From: Planctomyces sp. SH-PL62
GTDB taxonomy: Bacteria > Planctomycetota > Planctomycetia > Planctomycetales > Planctomycetaceae
Reading direction: 5' to 3'
DNA length: 39,810 nucleotides
Assembly: GCA_945893075.1 (NCBI GenBank)
Contig: CAMDDX010000023.1
Coordinates: forward strand, 1 to 39,810
In this document: piece after piece, positions 1 through 7,922 of the stretch
How the letters are laid out: every line of letters starts with the position of its first letter
Numbering within the stretch: position 1 is the first letter of the stretch
Position numbers and translations under genes: made by a program
Notes under the pieces: model-generated
What the model saw: only the letters and a program-made list of their open reading frames with translations
Database searches by the model: none
What the model was told of the DNA's origin: nothing

Positions 1-130
1 CGACACCTCCTGGTCTGGTTTCCTGCGCTCCGGTCCGCAGTCACACGACCAGCAAACTCACGCAGACGAATTCCAGGAGAGGAATACCATACAAACAGCA
101 ATCGCGCCAGCTCGCCCACACTACCCAGCT

Positions 131-520
131 ATGCGCGCTGGCCGTGCGAGCTGGCCCAAGTTCTCGGTCGCCTGCGGAGCCATCTCCGTCGTGATCGCGC
201 TCGTCCTCTGGTTGATTCCTTCCAACCAAGGGCGGGCCATCACCGGCGGCTGCGTGGGTCTCTTCCTGCTCGTCACCGGGGTTGTCTTGTCGCTCAATCC
301 GGTGAACTTCTACCGTCGCTGGCTGTGCTATCTGATCCCGGCCGGTGTCCTGATCGAAGCGGCCGGCTTTTCGTTTGACGTCTGGTTCCGCGAGGCGTCC
401 ACGGACGCCGGCTTCCGCTGGCACGGTGCCGCGAGCAACGGCTTCTTCGTCGCCTGGCCCTTGGTCATTGCCTGCTTTGTCGCGGCCGACTGCTGGACTC
501 GCCGCCCGTCGGCCCATTGA
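131..520 (+). CDS. Small hypothetical membrane protein
   Basis: A 129-residue protein I do not recognise. It is strongly hydrophobic, with about four candidate membrane segments near residues 10-30, 36-55, 64-80 and 103-120. The loops are short and charged, including an FYRRW between the second and third. No enzymatic motif or signal peptide cleavage site is evident. There is no clear ribosome binding site before the ATG, so the true start could differ. It is followed by about 150 nt without a convincing gene. The overlapping minus-strand frames are low-complexity and charged, and I regard them as shadows. An integral membrane protein is likely; the function is unknown. Confidence 0.5.
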   Translation: MRAGRASWPKFSVACGAISVVIALVLWLIPSNQGRAITGGCVGLFLLVTGVVLSLNPVNFYRRWLCYLIPAGVLIEAAGFSFDVWFREASTDAGFRWHGAASNGFFVAWPLVIACFVAADCWTRRPSAH

Positions 521-673
521 CTCCAAGTCAGCAATTGGGGAAGCCCGGCAGGAACGCAACGCCGCGACCGGAGCCTTCGAAAGTTTGAGAAGAGAGGACC
601 AGTGTCTGGTTCAGATTCCAGCCTCGCGATGTAATCCGCACTCACCGTCGAACGATCCCTCATCCCGCAAGGC

Positions 674-1885
674 GTGCCCCAAGTGCGGCTTTACTCCACG
701 TCAGAATCTGCCGAGCAAGGCGAGATCAGCGCCTTGGCCATCGTCGAAACCCTCGTGGCAATGAGCCTTACGATCTGGATCGCCGTCCGCTATCAGACGG
801 TGGTCCACGTCGCGATCAGCGGCTGCATCGCCCCATTCCTCCTGCTCAGAACGCAAGCCTCGACGAAACTCGCGCTGTCGTGGTTTGAAGAATCGGGAAT
901 TGGCGACAGAGTTTTTATGTCTGCTATGAGACTTTTTCAGCGACTCGGTGGCCTAAAAGAACAAAACTCCCTTCTCAAGAATTTTCGCTGGACACTCACG
1001 ATTCCCATTCATACGCCATCTTTTTTAGCCTGTGTTGCGTCATTGCAAGTTGCACGAGTCGCCGCCACGGTGTTCGCAATGGTCTCGGAGCCCACCACGG
1101 CACTTCGGGCGGTCGCAGCCAATTGGCGACGTGTTGCTTTGGCGACAGACGTCTGTTGCTCACCGGAGGTACTTCCGGGCATCGAGACGAATGCCTGCTC
1201 GGGAATCCTGTCTGTTCTCAGGTTTCGAGTTTGGATGAAGTCGACTCGAGAGGATCTCAATTGGAAAAAGCCGGTCTCGTTTTTTAGATGCTGTGTCTTT
1301 TCGCCGGGTGCATTTGCTCTGTTTTATCTGCCGAGCATTCTCTATCGCCTCTCGTTGAAATCGACATCGCTCTTGTACATGCCATTCATGTTCGTCATCC
1401 GCAGTCACATCGGCGAGGATCTGTCGGCGAAGGAACGCATCCACGACATCAAGTTCGGTGCGACCGAGCAACTCCAGTGGCACTACGCCGTGATTGTCGT
1501 GATCGCCAATTCGGCGGCACTCCTGGCGCTGTTCGCGAACATTGCGGTCCTCAACAACGCGATTGAGAGTGGCGGACCGATGATCGCGTTGCTCTGCGAC
1601 TTGTTCCTGCCCACCAACGGACAACAACTGACGCTCAAGGCTTGGCACATCGCACGCTTCGCCAATGCTGCGATTGTGATTGGTTTGCTGTTGTATGCGG
1701 ACAAAGCCGAGCGGCGGTTGGACAGCGGCCGATGGACCGAGAACGAAGTCACGACGACCTTCGAGATCGTGCGGCAAGTGCAACTCGTGCTCGCGCTCTA
1801 CACGACGTTCTGCGCCCTGTCTCGATTCATCCAATTCGCGTTGGACGCGAAACTCCCACCCGTCGGATTTGAATTCCTGCCATGA
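674..1885 (+). CDS. Hypothetical multi-pass membrane protein
   Basis: A 403-residue protein starting at GTG (an internal ATG is possible), with no family I recognise. Hydrophobic stretches near residues 22-58, 110-135, 205-240, 268-292 and 325-343 suggest several membrane helices separated by basic loops. A conserved-looking cytoplasmic stretch contains HIGEDLSAKERIHDIKFGA. The section from about 880 to 1060 is noticeably more AT-rich than its neighbours, which may indicate acquired DNA. It ends 11 nt before a TIR-domain remnant, and its last codons overlap DNA that in another frame reads like the lost part of that TIR domain. The C-terminus may therefore be a junction product. No function is assigned. 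Confidence 0.55.
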   Translation: MPQVRLYSTSESAEQGEISALAIVETLVAMSLTIWIAVRYQTVVHVAISGCIAPFLLLRTQASTKLALSWFEESGIGDRVFMSAMRLFQRLGGLKEQNSLLKNFRWTLTIPIHTPSFLACVASLQVARVAATVFAMVSEPTTALRAVAANWRRVALATDVCCSPEVLPGIETNACSGILSVLRFRVWMKSTREDLNWKKPVSFFRCCVFSPGAFALFYLPSILYRLSLKSTSLLYMPFMFVIRSHIGEDLSAKERIHDIKFGATEQLQWHYAVIVVIANSAALLALFANIAVLNNAIESGGPMIALLCDLFLPTNGQQLTLKAWHIARFANAAIVIGLLLYADKAERRLDSGRWTENEVTTTFEIVRQVQLVLALYTTFCALSRFIQFALDAKLPPVGFEFLP

Positions 1886-1896
1886 TCTCCGGCTGA

Positions 1897-2235
1897 TTGC
1901 CGGTATGGGGCGAGATCGACCGCGGCATCAAGGTCTATGACAAACTGGTCGTCGTCTACTCCCAGCACTCGCTCACCAGCGGCCCGGTGCTCCGCGAGAT
2001 CGAACGCTCGCTGCAACGCGAGGACGATGAGCTGCGAGCCACCGGCCACGCGAAGCCTGTCCTGTTCCCCATCACGCTCGACCGCTACCTGTTCGACGAT
2101 TGGCAGCACCCCCGCAAAGCCGACGTGCTGACCAAAGTCGTCGGCACCTTCCAAGGCTGGAACCGCTCGGCAGAGAAATACACCACCGCCTGCGACCGCC
2201 TGCTCCGCTCCCTGCAAGCCGCCGAACCCGCATGA
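1897..2235 (+). pseudogene. TIR-domain remnant, N-terminally truncated
   Basis: The 112 codons from a TTG match the C-terminal half of a bacterial TIR domain. EIDRGIKVYDKLVVVYSQHS is the characteristic 'I...I..YDKLL.VLS..S' strand-helix block, followed by a conserved VLREIE helix, a KPVLFPITLD strand and the terminal FQGWN...Y..A.DRLLRSL. The N-terminal half, with the first beta strand and catalytic region, is absent: an in-frame TGA lies directly upstream at 1894-1896. The frame shifted by one base just upstream reads HDLRLIAG, which resembles the 'HDL.IG' that normally precedes this block, so a frameshift plus an upstream deletion is likely. TIR domains in bacteria act in NAD-degrading defence or signalling. 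This copy is probably dead. Confidence 0.6.
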
Positions 2236-2296
2236 TGCGCCTCACGCGGACGGCAGGTGACGGTCTCGCGGCACGCCGAACTGAGCTTCGCAGTCG

Positions 2297-2412
2297 CTAG
2301 AAGTGGTTTCAGAACTCGAAAAGTCACCTAAAGCGCCAGCGAGGGAGTCGGGAAATCCGGCGTGGAATCGAACCTCGCTCACGCTGCCGATGACTTTTGA
2401 AACAGCTTCTAG
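2297..2412. repeat. 116-bp MITE-like element with terminal inverted repeats
   Basis: The stretch between the TIR remnant and the DUF1501 gene begins CTAGAAGTGGTTTCA and ends with the inverted counterpart TGAAACAGCTTCTAG. About 17 of the first 21 bases are complementary. It is too short to encode a transposase. The CTAG at both ends could be part of the repeat or a target-site palindrome. It fits a miniature inverted-repeat element or a decayed insertion-sequence end, next to a broken TIR gene. Confidence 0.45.
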
Positions 2413-2424
2413 CAACGGGACGCA

Positions 2425-3822
2425 TCACGCGCCAAACAAATCCAGAATCGGTTGCCCCTCGCTGATGCGATACGGCCGATTCTCGTTGTCATGAATCTCG
2501 AGTTCCGAGCTCAACCCCAGCGAATGGAACATCGTCGCGTGCAGATCTTCGACTGAGACCGGTTTCGTCTTCGGATACGCCCCGTGTTCGTCGCTCGATC
2601 CGTAGACCTGTCCACCACGAATGCCGCCGCCAGCCAGCACAACCGACTGACACGCGCCCCAGTGGTCACGGCCTTTGTTGGGATTAATCTTTGGAGTCCG
2701 ACCGAACTCGCCATACATCGCGACCAGCGTGTCGTCGAGCATGCCACGCTCCGACAAGTCTTCCATCAATGCCGAGAACCCCTGATCGAGCGACGGCAGG
2801 CAATAATTCTCTTTGAGCATCTGATAGCCGGTGATCCCGCCGATGGAACCGGTGCCGCCGTGGTTGTCCCACACGTTCAAGACGTTGCCGTCTTTCGGCG
2901 CGACGTAGTACCAAGTGAACGTCACGAGACGGACGCCCGACTCGACCAGCCGCCGAGCCATCAAGAAGCACTCGCCGTACTCATTGCGTCCGTAACGATC
3001 GCGGAGTGTTTCCGATTCGCCATCCAACCGAAACGCCCGTTTCGCTTCCGGTGAAGTCAGCATCCGAAATGCTTGCTCGCGATAGCTGTCCAAACCGCGA
3101 GTCGCCTTCTGCTGCTGCATCTCTCGGTCGATGCCTTCGACCGTGTTGAGCAAGCCGTATCGCAACTGCAACCGATGCTCATCAACGCCGGGCGGCAGAT
3201 CAAAACTGTGGGGAGCCTTCTCATTCACTTCGGCCGGCGGCTGTGTCTCAATCGGATCGTACTTCGGGCCGAGGAATCCGGCATGAGTCCCCGAATACAC
3301 AACGCCGTCATGCCCGATTGGCCGCGGAATTGTGACGCTCGCCGGAATACCGCTCTGCGGCGAGAAGTATCCGACAATCGAACCGAGCGTCGGGAAGTCA
3401 CGCCGATTCCGAGCGTTCCTCGGCACCGCCAGCGTGTTGTTCACTCGGCCGGTCAAAGTGTGATAAACGCTCGGCTCATGGTTGTTGCTGGGATGCGTCA
3501 GCGAGCGAATGATCGCCAGCTTGTCCGTGTGCTTCGCAATCTGCGGCAAGTGCTCGCAGACTTGAATGCCGGGGACGACCGAATCGATCGGATCAAACAA
3601 CCCGCGGATCCCCTCCGGCGCATCCGGTTTCAAATCCAGCGTGTCATGCTGCGGAGGACCACCCCACAAATAGACGAGGATGGCCGCCTTCGCTTTGCCC
3701 GACCCCTTCGTGATCGCGCGATCTGTTCGCTGATCTGACTCCGCCCGCAAGAGCTGGGGCAGCGTCAATGCTCCCAGCCCCATCTGCCCCAATCGCATCA
3801 TGGCATCGCGTCGATGGAACAT
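2425..3822 (-). CDS. DUF1501 protein
   Basis: A 465-residue DUF1501 protein, a family abundant in planctomycetes that has the alkaline phosphatase/sulfatase-like fold; its substrate is unknown. It begins MFHRRDAMMRLGQMGLGAL, the usual Tat-like or export N-terminus. The core is visible as ILVYLWGGPPQHDTLDLKP, then IIRSLTHPSNNHEPSVYH, a MARRLVESGVRLVTF block and the C-terminal signature GEFGRTPKIN..GRDHWG followed by VLAGGGIRGGQVYGSSD. The ATG is preceded by GAGGAG with a 6-nt spacer. It lies 40 nt downstream of the cytochrome/WD40 gene on the same strand and is probably co-transcribed with it. Such pairs are usually thought to act in the periplasm with cytochrome-domain partners in polysaccharide-related degradation, which is not proven here. 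Confidence 0.9.
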   Translation of the reverse strand: MFHRRDAMMRLGQMGLGALTLPQLLRAESDQRTDRAITKGSGKAKAAILVYLWGGPPQHDTLDLKPDAPEGIRGLFDPIDSVVPGIQVCEHLPQIAKHTDKLAIIRSLTHPSNNHEPSVYHTLTGRVNNTLAVPRNARNRRDFPTLGSIVGYFSPQSGIPASVTIPRPIGHDGVVYSGTHAGFLGPKYDPIETQPPAEVNEKAPHSFDLPPGVDEHRLQLRYGLLNTVEGIDREMQQQKATRGLDSYREQAFRMLTSPEAKRAFRLDGESETLRDRYGRNEYGECFLMARRLVESGVRLVTFTWYYVAPKDGNVLNVWDNHGGTGSIGGITGYQMLKENYCLPSLDQGFSALMEDLSERGMLDDTLVAMYGEFGRTPKINPNKGRDHWGACQSVVLAGGGIRGGQVYGSSDEHGAYPKTKPVSVEDLHATMFHSLGLSSELEIHDNENRPYRISEGQPILDLFGA

Positions 3823-3862
3823 GGCGAACTCCTCATCGGAATCGGAAAGGGCGTGAGATTGG

Positions 3863-6553
3863 TTAGAGCTTCACTTCCTTCAGTTTCTGAATCTCTTGCT
3901 GCAGAGCGGTGACGGGCTGCAAGGCTTGATCGGCCGCTTGTTTGGCCGAGGCAAACTTATCTTCGATCGGCTTCATCGCACCAGTGAGTTCCGCGACTTT
4001 GGCATTTGAGGCAGTCAGCAGCACAACGGCGGCGGCAGCTTTCTTTTCCATATCAGCGACGACGACTTTCGCTTTCTCGACAGCAGCAGCCTTCTCGGCC
4101 AGCAACGTCTTCATCGCGGTCAGACTTGCTGTTTGCTTTTCGAGAACCGTCTTGAGCATCTCGGCAGCGGCAGCGAGTTCCTTGTCGGTCGGAGCCTTGG
4201 CCGCGGCTTCGGCTCCCTTGGCTTGAGCTTCCTTGAGCGCCGGCAGTGCGGCTTCGAGACCGGCAACGGTCGTGGTGATGGCAGCGTGCTCGGCAGTCGC
4301 AGTGGTCAGCACCTGCTTGGCAGCGGCGACCGCGACGTTCGAGTCATCAACGCCCTTCTGCGAAGTCACAACCACTTGTTGAGCGGCGGCGATGTCGGAC
4401 TTCATCTTGTTGACGGCACCCAGAGCCTCTTCCGACGCAGCGACGAGCGGTGCGGCGAGAGCTTGCTTCTCGGTGAGAATTCGTAGCTTCGTGGCGAAGT
4501 CGATCTCGGCGGTCCAGCGGGCGACCTGTTGCTGCGAGGCGGCGAGCTTGGCGTTCGCGGCATCAGCAACGGCTTTCGCGGCAACCGCTTTTTCGGCCAT
4601 CGCTTTATCGGCAACGGTCAGATCGGGGACCGTCTTCTTGACCGCTTCGAGTGCGACGTTGCTGTCAGTGATCAGTTTCTCTTGAGCAACGAGTAGTTCT
4701 TTCCCCTTGGTCAGTTCGAGGACTTTGTCGGCAACAACTTTCTTGTTGTTGGTGAGCGTGGCGGCGCGGTTGTCGAGCAGCGCTTTCAGCGCGGTGACGG
4801 CAGCGGCGATTTCTTTGTCTTCAGCGTTCTTCGTGGCGGCTTCGGTCCCCTTCGTGACCGAGTCGGTCAGCGCGGGGACGACCGGATCGAGCGTCGCGAC
4901 GACCTTCGCAGCGGCATCGTGAGCGGCTTGCGCGGCCACGATGGCTGCTTTGCTCGTCACGGTGGCAGCGGTCGTGTCGGTGACGACTTTCGTGAGCTCC
5001 ACCATCTTGGTGTTGGCCGTGGTGAGGTCGGTCGTGGCTTTGACGGCAGCGGCTTGAGCGGCGGCATATCCATCGGTTGCAACCTTGGCCTCGGCGGTCG
5101 TGGCTTGCACGGCGACGTTGGCGGCGGCGAGTCGTTCTTCGAGCGTTGGCGGGTTCGGTGTCAGGTCGCCGATCTTTACGCCGTCAACGGCGTTCCAAAC
5201 GCGGATCGCTCCCGTCCAATCGGCTCCGATGACGCGATTCGTTTCGTTGCAGATCGCGCAGGCCAGCGCGATGTCTCCCATCGCTTCGAAAGCTCGGATT
5301 GCGGTGCCGTTCTGATCCCACATTTTCACAACGCGGTCGCGGCCGGCGGAAATGATCCGGCCATCGCGAGCGAAATCGACGGAGGAGGCTCCGGCTCCAT
5401 GTGCTCCCCAGCCTTTGACGTTGCCGCCGTTTTCCATTTCCCACAGGCGAACGGTCGTGTCTTCGCTGCACGACGCGAGGATGTTGGAATCGAGCCGCCA
5501 CGAGAAGCCGGTGATCATCGCGGTGTGAGCTTTGAGCGTGTGGAATTCACGGCCGGTCTCGGCCTCCCACACGAACGCACCGCCGTTGCGGTCGCCGGTT
5601 GCCAGCAACACGCTATCCGGCGCGAACGCCAGGGACGTGACCCAGTCGGTGTGCTTCTTCGATTCCCAGAGCTTCGATCCATCGGCGATCGAGTAGACGC
5701 GAATCATCTTCGCCGAACCACCCAGCGCGATCAGCGATTGATCGGGCGAGATGTCTGCGGCCAGAATTGTGTCGAGTTCATCACCGACTTCGGTGACTCG
5801 TTCGCCGGTCTTCACGTTGAAGATCACGACCTTTCCTTGAGCGGACGCGTGACCTCCGGCGACCATCAACAGGCTGCCGCTGCGGCTGAACTTGAGCACC
5901 TGCGGAATGCCTTCCGGGTACGGCAGCACCCCCACCAGTTCGAGCGTGGCCGTGTTGTACAACAGCACTTGCTTCTGACCCGGCACCGCCGCAAGCGGCG
6001 ACCACGGATTGACCGCGAGGCTGGTGATCGCCGTCGTCGTGCGCGTCTTGATGACTGGCGCGAGACTCATGCGTTCCGGCATCGGCGGCGGACCTTCCGG
6101 TCGCACGGTCGGAGCGGCGGCCAGCTTCAAGTCCATCTTCGGTTTCTTGCTGGCGAGCGCTTTGCTGCCCGTCGTTTCGAGTGCTCCGCCGTCGATCCAA
6201 TTCTTGATGACGGCCAGCATCTCCGCCGGCAGTTTCTCGGTGTTGGGGGGCATCTTCGGCTCTTCTTCGTGGTTGATGACCTTCCACAAGATGCTCGCGC
6301 CGGAGTTCCCCGGATCAAAAATTTCGCCCGAACCACCGCCGGTCTTCACGGCCGTGAAGTTCGACAGATCGAGGCCGCCGCTCTTCTTGTCGGTGTTGTG
6401 ACAGGTCAAGCACTTGGCTCGCAGGATCGGCAAGACGTGATCGATGTAGGTGACTTTTGGTGCGTCAGCCGCAGTCGCGGCGGATGCAGAAATCGCCAAC
6501 AGACCGCAGGCCAAACCCGCGACACCGAACCAAGAGAAGAACTTTGCTGTCAT
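3863..6553 (-). CDS. Exported cytochrome c / WD40 protein with Ala-rich coiled coil
   Basis: An 896-residue protein. The ATG at 6553 is chosen because GGGAG lies 8 nt upstream and a clear signal peptide follows (MTAKFFSWFGVAGLACGLLA, ending SASAATA). A longer frame starting at 6622 would run through a palindrome. Next comes a planctomycete-type cytochrome c domain with AKCLTCHNTDKKSGGLDLS (CxxCH, about residue 48) and EEPKMPP. WD40 repeats span roughly residues 165-455, with HTDWVTSLAFAPDS, HTAMITGFSWRLDS and GAGASSVDFARDG. The final 430 or so residues are an Ala/Lys/Val/Thr-rich helical region, probably a coiled coil, containing a long internal duplication. It is likely periplasmic and paired with the downstream DUF1501 gene. 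Minus- and plus-strand ORFs over it are shadows caused by its composition. Confidence 0.88.
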   Translation of the reverse strand: MTAKFFSWFGVAGLACGLLAISASAATAADAPKVTYIDHVLPILRAKCLTCHNTDKKSGGLDLSNFTAVKTGGGSGEIFDPGNSGASILWKVINHEEEPKMPPNTEKLPAEMLAVIKNWIDGGALETTGSKALASKKPKMDLKLAAAPTVRPEGPPPMPERMSLAPVIKTRTTTAITSLAVNPWSPLAAVPGQKQVLLYNTATLELVGVLPYPEGIPQVLKFSRSGSLLMVAGGHASAQGKVVIFNVKTGERVTEVGDELDTILAADISPDQSLIALGGSAKMIRVYSIADGSKLWESKKHTDWVTSLAFAPDSVLLATGDRNGGAFVWEAETGREFHTLKAHTAMITGFSWRLDSNILASCSEDTTVRLWEMENGGNVKGWGAHGAGASSVDFARDGRIISAGRDRVVKMWDQNGTAIRAFEAMGDIALACAICNETNRVIGADWTGAIRVWNAVDGVKIGDLTPNPPTLEERLAAANVAVQATTAEAKVATDGYAAAQAAAVKATTDLTTANTKMVELTKVVTDTTAATVTSKAAIVAAQAAHDAAAKVVATLDPVVPALTDSVTKGTEAATKNAEDKEIAAAVTALKALLDNRAATLTNNKKVVADKVLELTKGKELLVAQEKLITDSNVALEAVKKTVPDLTVADKAMAEKAVAAKAVADAANAKLAASQQQVARWTAEIDFATKLRILTEKQALAAPLVAASEEALGAVNKMKSDIAAAQQVVVTSQKGVDDSNVAVAAAKQVLTTATAEHAAITTTVAGLEAALPALKEAQAKGAEAAAKAPTDKELAAAAEMLKTVLEKQTASLTAMKTLLAEKAAAVEKAKVVVADMEKKAAAAVVLLTASNAKVAELTGAMKPIEDKFASAKQAADQALQPVTALQQEIQKLKEVKL

Positions 6554-6571
6554 GACTTGAACTCCCAACAA

Positions 6572-6648
6572 GTAGGTTGGCTCTCTGAGCCGACCGTTCT
6601 GAACTGACCTTATTCGAACCACAGGGTCGGGTCAGAGACCCAACCTAC
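6572..6648. repeat. Imperfect palindrome upstream of the cytochrome/WD40 gene
   Basis: GTAGGTTGG plus 14 further bases (6572-6594) is nearly the inverted complement of 6626-6648, with a 31-nt spacer. It lies in the 5' leader between the alkyltransferase-like gene and the cytochrome gene. It could form a hairpin in the leader or be a REP-like intergenic repeat. Confidence 0.5.
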
Positions 6649-6686
6649 GAAACTCGGCACATTCCAAAAACTCTTCGCTGCTTCGT

Positions 6687-7238
6687 CTATCGGTCTGGAC
6701 CGGCAGATTTTGCAGGTTGGCCGCGTGAGCTTGCCCGACTGCTCTGTTTGGCTCGACCCGACGAACCGGACGAAACCAAACGACTCTCATAATCCGCAAC
6801 GATCCACTTCTTTCTCTTGGCCACAACTCGTTGCCCTTCGGCTTCGAGCCGAACTCTCAACGCTTCAACACCGCCTGGAAACTTTGGGTTCAATTCGCCT
6901 CCGGATTTCAACGTCCGCCAGTAAGGCGTGATTCGCTTGGCTCCTTCGCTCTCGGCTTCGTCGGCTGCATGAGCGGCGATCCACGCAAAGATGCCGCAGC
7001 ACATTGGGCAGGCCATCGTCGCGTGATGCTTCTGGGCAATCGCCGCCTGAATCTCCTTCGTCGTGATGAGCCGTCCTTTGGGAACGGACTTCATGATCTC
7101 GTCCACTTCTCTCGGAGCCGGAATCACACACGTCCCATCACCCCATCGCTTCGACATCTTGCCTTCGATCTGCGACACCTTCGGCAAGTCTTTGCTGTCG
7201 AGCAGTTTCTCACGCCAAGTTTTGCGGGGCTTGGGCAT
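6687..7238 (-). CDS. Alkyltransferase-like (MGMT-fold) DNA-binding protein
   Basis: About 183 residues from ATG 7238; an in-frame ATG at 7274 is possible. The middle resembles the C-terminal domain of O6-alkylguanine-DNA alkyltransferases: PKGRLITTKEIQAAIAQKH (helix-turn-helix region), then GIFAWIAAHAA, ITPYWRTLKSGGELNP and GGVEALRVRLEAEG, which parallels the usual 'GG...K..LL..EG'. The position of the catalytic PCHR is occupied by PYWR, so the alkyl-accepting Cys is missing. This makes it alkyltransferase-like (ATL), a type known to bind alkylated bases without repairing them and to flag them to excision repair. The N-terminal 45 residues (KTWREKLLDSKDLPKV) are outside the classical domain. 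The C-terminal tail is Ser/Arg/Lys-rich. It is probably cytoplasmic and monocistronic. Confidence 0.7.
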   Translation of the reverse strand: MPKPRKTWREKLLDSKDLPKVSQIEGKMSKRWGDGTCVIPAPREVDEIMKSVPKGRLITTKEIQAAIAQKHHATMACPMCCGIFAWIAAHAADEAESEGAKRITPYWRTLKSGGELNPKFPGGVEALRVRLEAEGQRVVAKRKKWIVADYESRLVSSGSSGRAKQSSRASSRGQPAKSAGPDR

Positions 7239-7339
7239 CGGTAGTTCTGATTCACCAAAGTAACCAAGGTTCAATCGATTCGTGTCAGCCTGGAGAAGTA
7301 ATGGTCACCACTCCGTCCGCCACAAATTTCGCATTCAAC

Positions 7340-7654
7340 TCACAACCTTTTGAGCATTCGCGTTCCGATCAATGGTTCGCCAAGGATCTGAGCTTCGATT
7401 CGTTTTTTCGCTCCGTGCCAATTCACATGAACTTCGACAACTCGCATCTCGACATAACTTCCGTCGGCAAGAAACCCAGGTTGCAGTCCCTTGGGAATAA
7501 GTTGCAACTGCTGAACATTCTCCTGTGACAACGACAGATAACCTGTGAAGCCTGAATCCAACACAAACGGAATTGATCGCGACGGTCCGTCTGCGTCAAA
7601 AACCTCCAAAGGGACGATCATCTCGATTTGATTCCGAACAGTGCCGGTAATCAT
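7340..7654 (-). CDS. Clan AA (retropepsin-like) aspartic protease, frameshifted at its end
   Basis: A 104-codon frame with the clan AA aspartic protease pattern: FVLDSGFTGYLSLSQENVQQL (the D-S/T-G catalytic motif), then FLADGSYVEMRVVEVHVNWHG and GEPLIGTRMLK. It stops early. Beyond it, one frame over, the DNA at about 7285-7346 encodes ELNAKFVADGVVTITSPG, exactly the missing last strand and tail of the family. The shift coincides with a four-base homopolymer (TTTT on the plus strand, 7348-7351): one base fewer restores an intact protein of about 122 residues ending at 7285. It overlaps the upstream partner gene by 4 nt (ATGA), implying translational coupling. Either a sequencing or assembly error or a recent lesion could explain it. 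The substrate is unknown; the partner gene is the best clue. Confidence 0.72.
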   Translation of the reverse strand: MITGTVRNQIEMIVPLEVFDADGPSRSIPFVLDSGFTGYLSLSQENVQQLQLIPKGLQPGFLADGSYVEMRVVEVHVNWHGAKKRIEAQILGEPLIGTRMLKRL

Positions 7655-7911
7655 TGGGAGTGGTTCCGGCGAGCGTAGAACACAACGGGATGGCCGATTC
7701 GTTCCACCCAGATTTGAGCCTCAGGTTGCCGTTCGAGGAGGCGGTCCATTGCATCCAAAGTTTCGTCGGCAACTTCGTAATCTTCACTTTCGACGTCGAT
7801 CGCTACGAGTTTATCTCGACTCGTCGGCTCTAAAAGTTCCTTGAGTCGATTCCGATAGATCGCCTTTCCGCGATCGGCAATCTCGCGATCAGGGAGTCGA
7901 AGTCCTGGCAT
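7651..7911 (-). CDS. Small partner protein of clan AA protease
   Basis: An 86-residue soluble protein starting at ATG 7911, with AGGAG 8 nt upstream. The sequence (REIADRGKAIYRNRLKELL, then DKLVAIDVESEDYEVADE, then PEAQIWVERIGHPVVFYAR) resembles the short proteins found upstream of clan AA aspartic proteases in cyanobacteria and planctomycetes, as I recall them. Its stop overlaps the protease start by 4 nt, so the two are a coupled pair. The arrangement is reminiscent of a toxin-antitoxin or processing module, but no activity has been demonstrated that I know of. The longer minus-strand frame reaching back to 8220 is a shadow of the neighbouring DUF1549/1553 gene; only the segment after the ribosome binding site is taken as real. 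Confidence 0.75.
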   Translation of the reverse strand: MPGLRLPDREIADRGKAIYRNRLKELLEPTSRDKLVAIDVESEDYEVADETLDAMDRLLERQPEAQIWVERIGHPVVFYARRNHSQ

Positions 7912-7922
7912 GACGTTGTCTC

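Noticed and set aside
2303-2494. 63-codon plus-strand frame after the TIR remnant
   Set aside because: It lies across the MITE-like element and the 3' end of the DUF1501 gene and has no motif.
4919-6607. 562-codon plus-strand frame over the cytochrome/WD40 gene
   Set aside because: An Arg/His/Gly-rich shadow; the minus strand has signal peptide, CxxCH and WD40 motifs.
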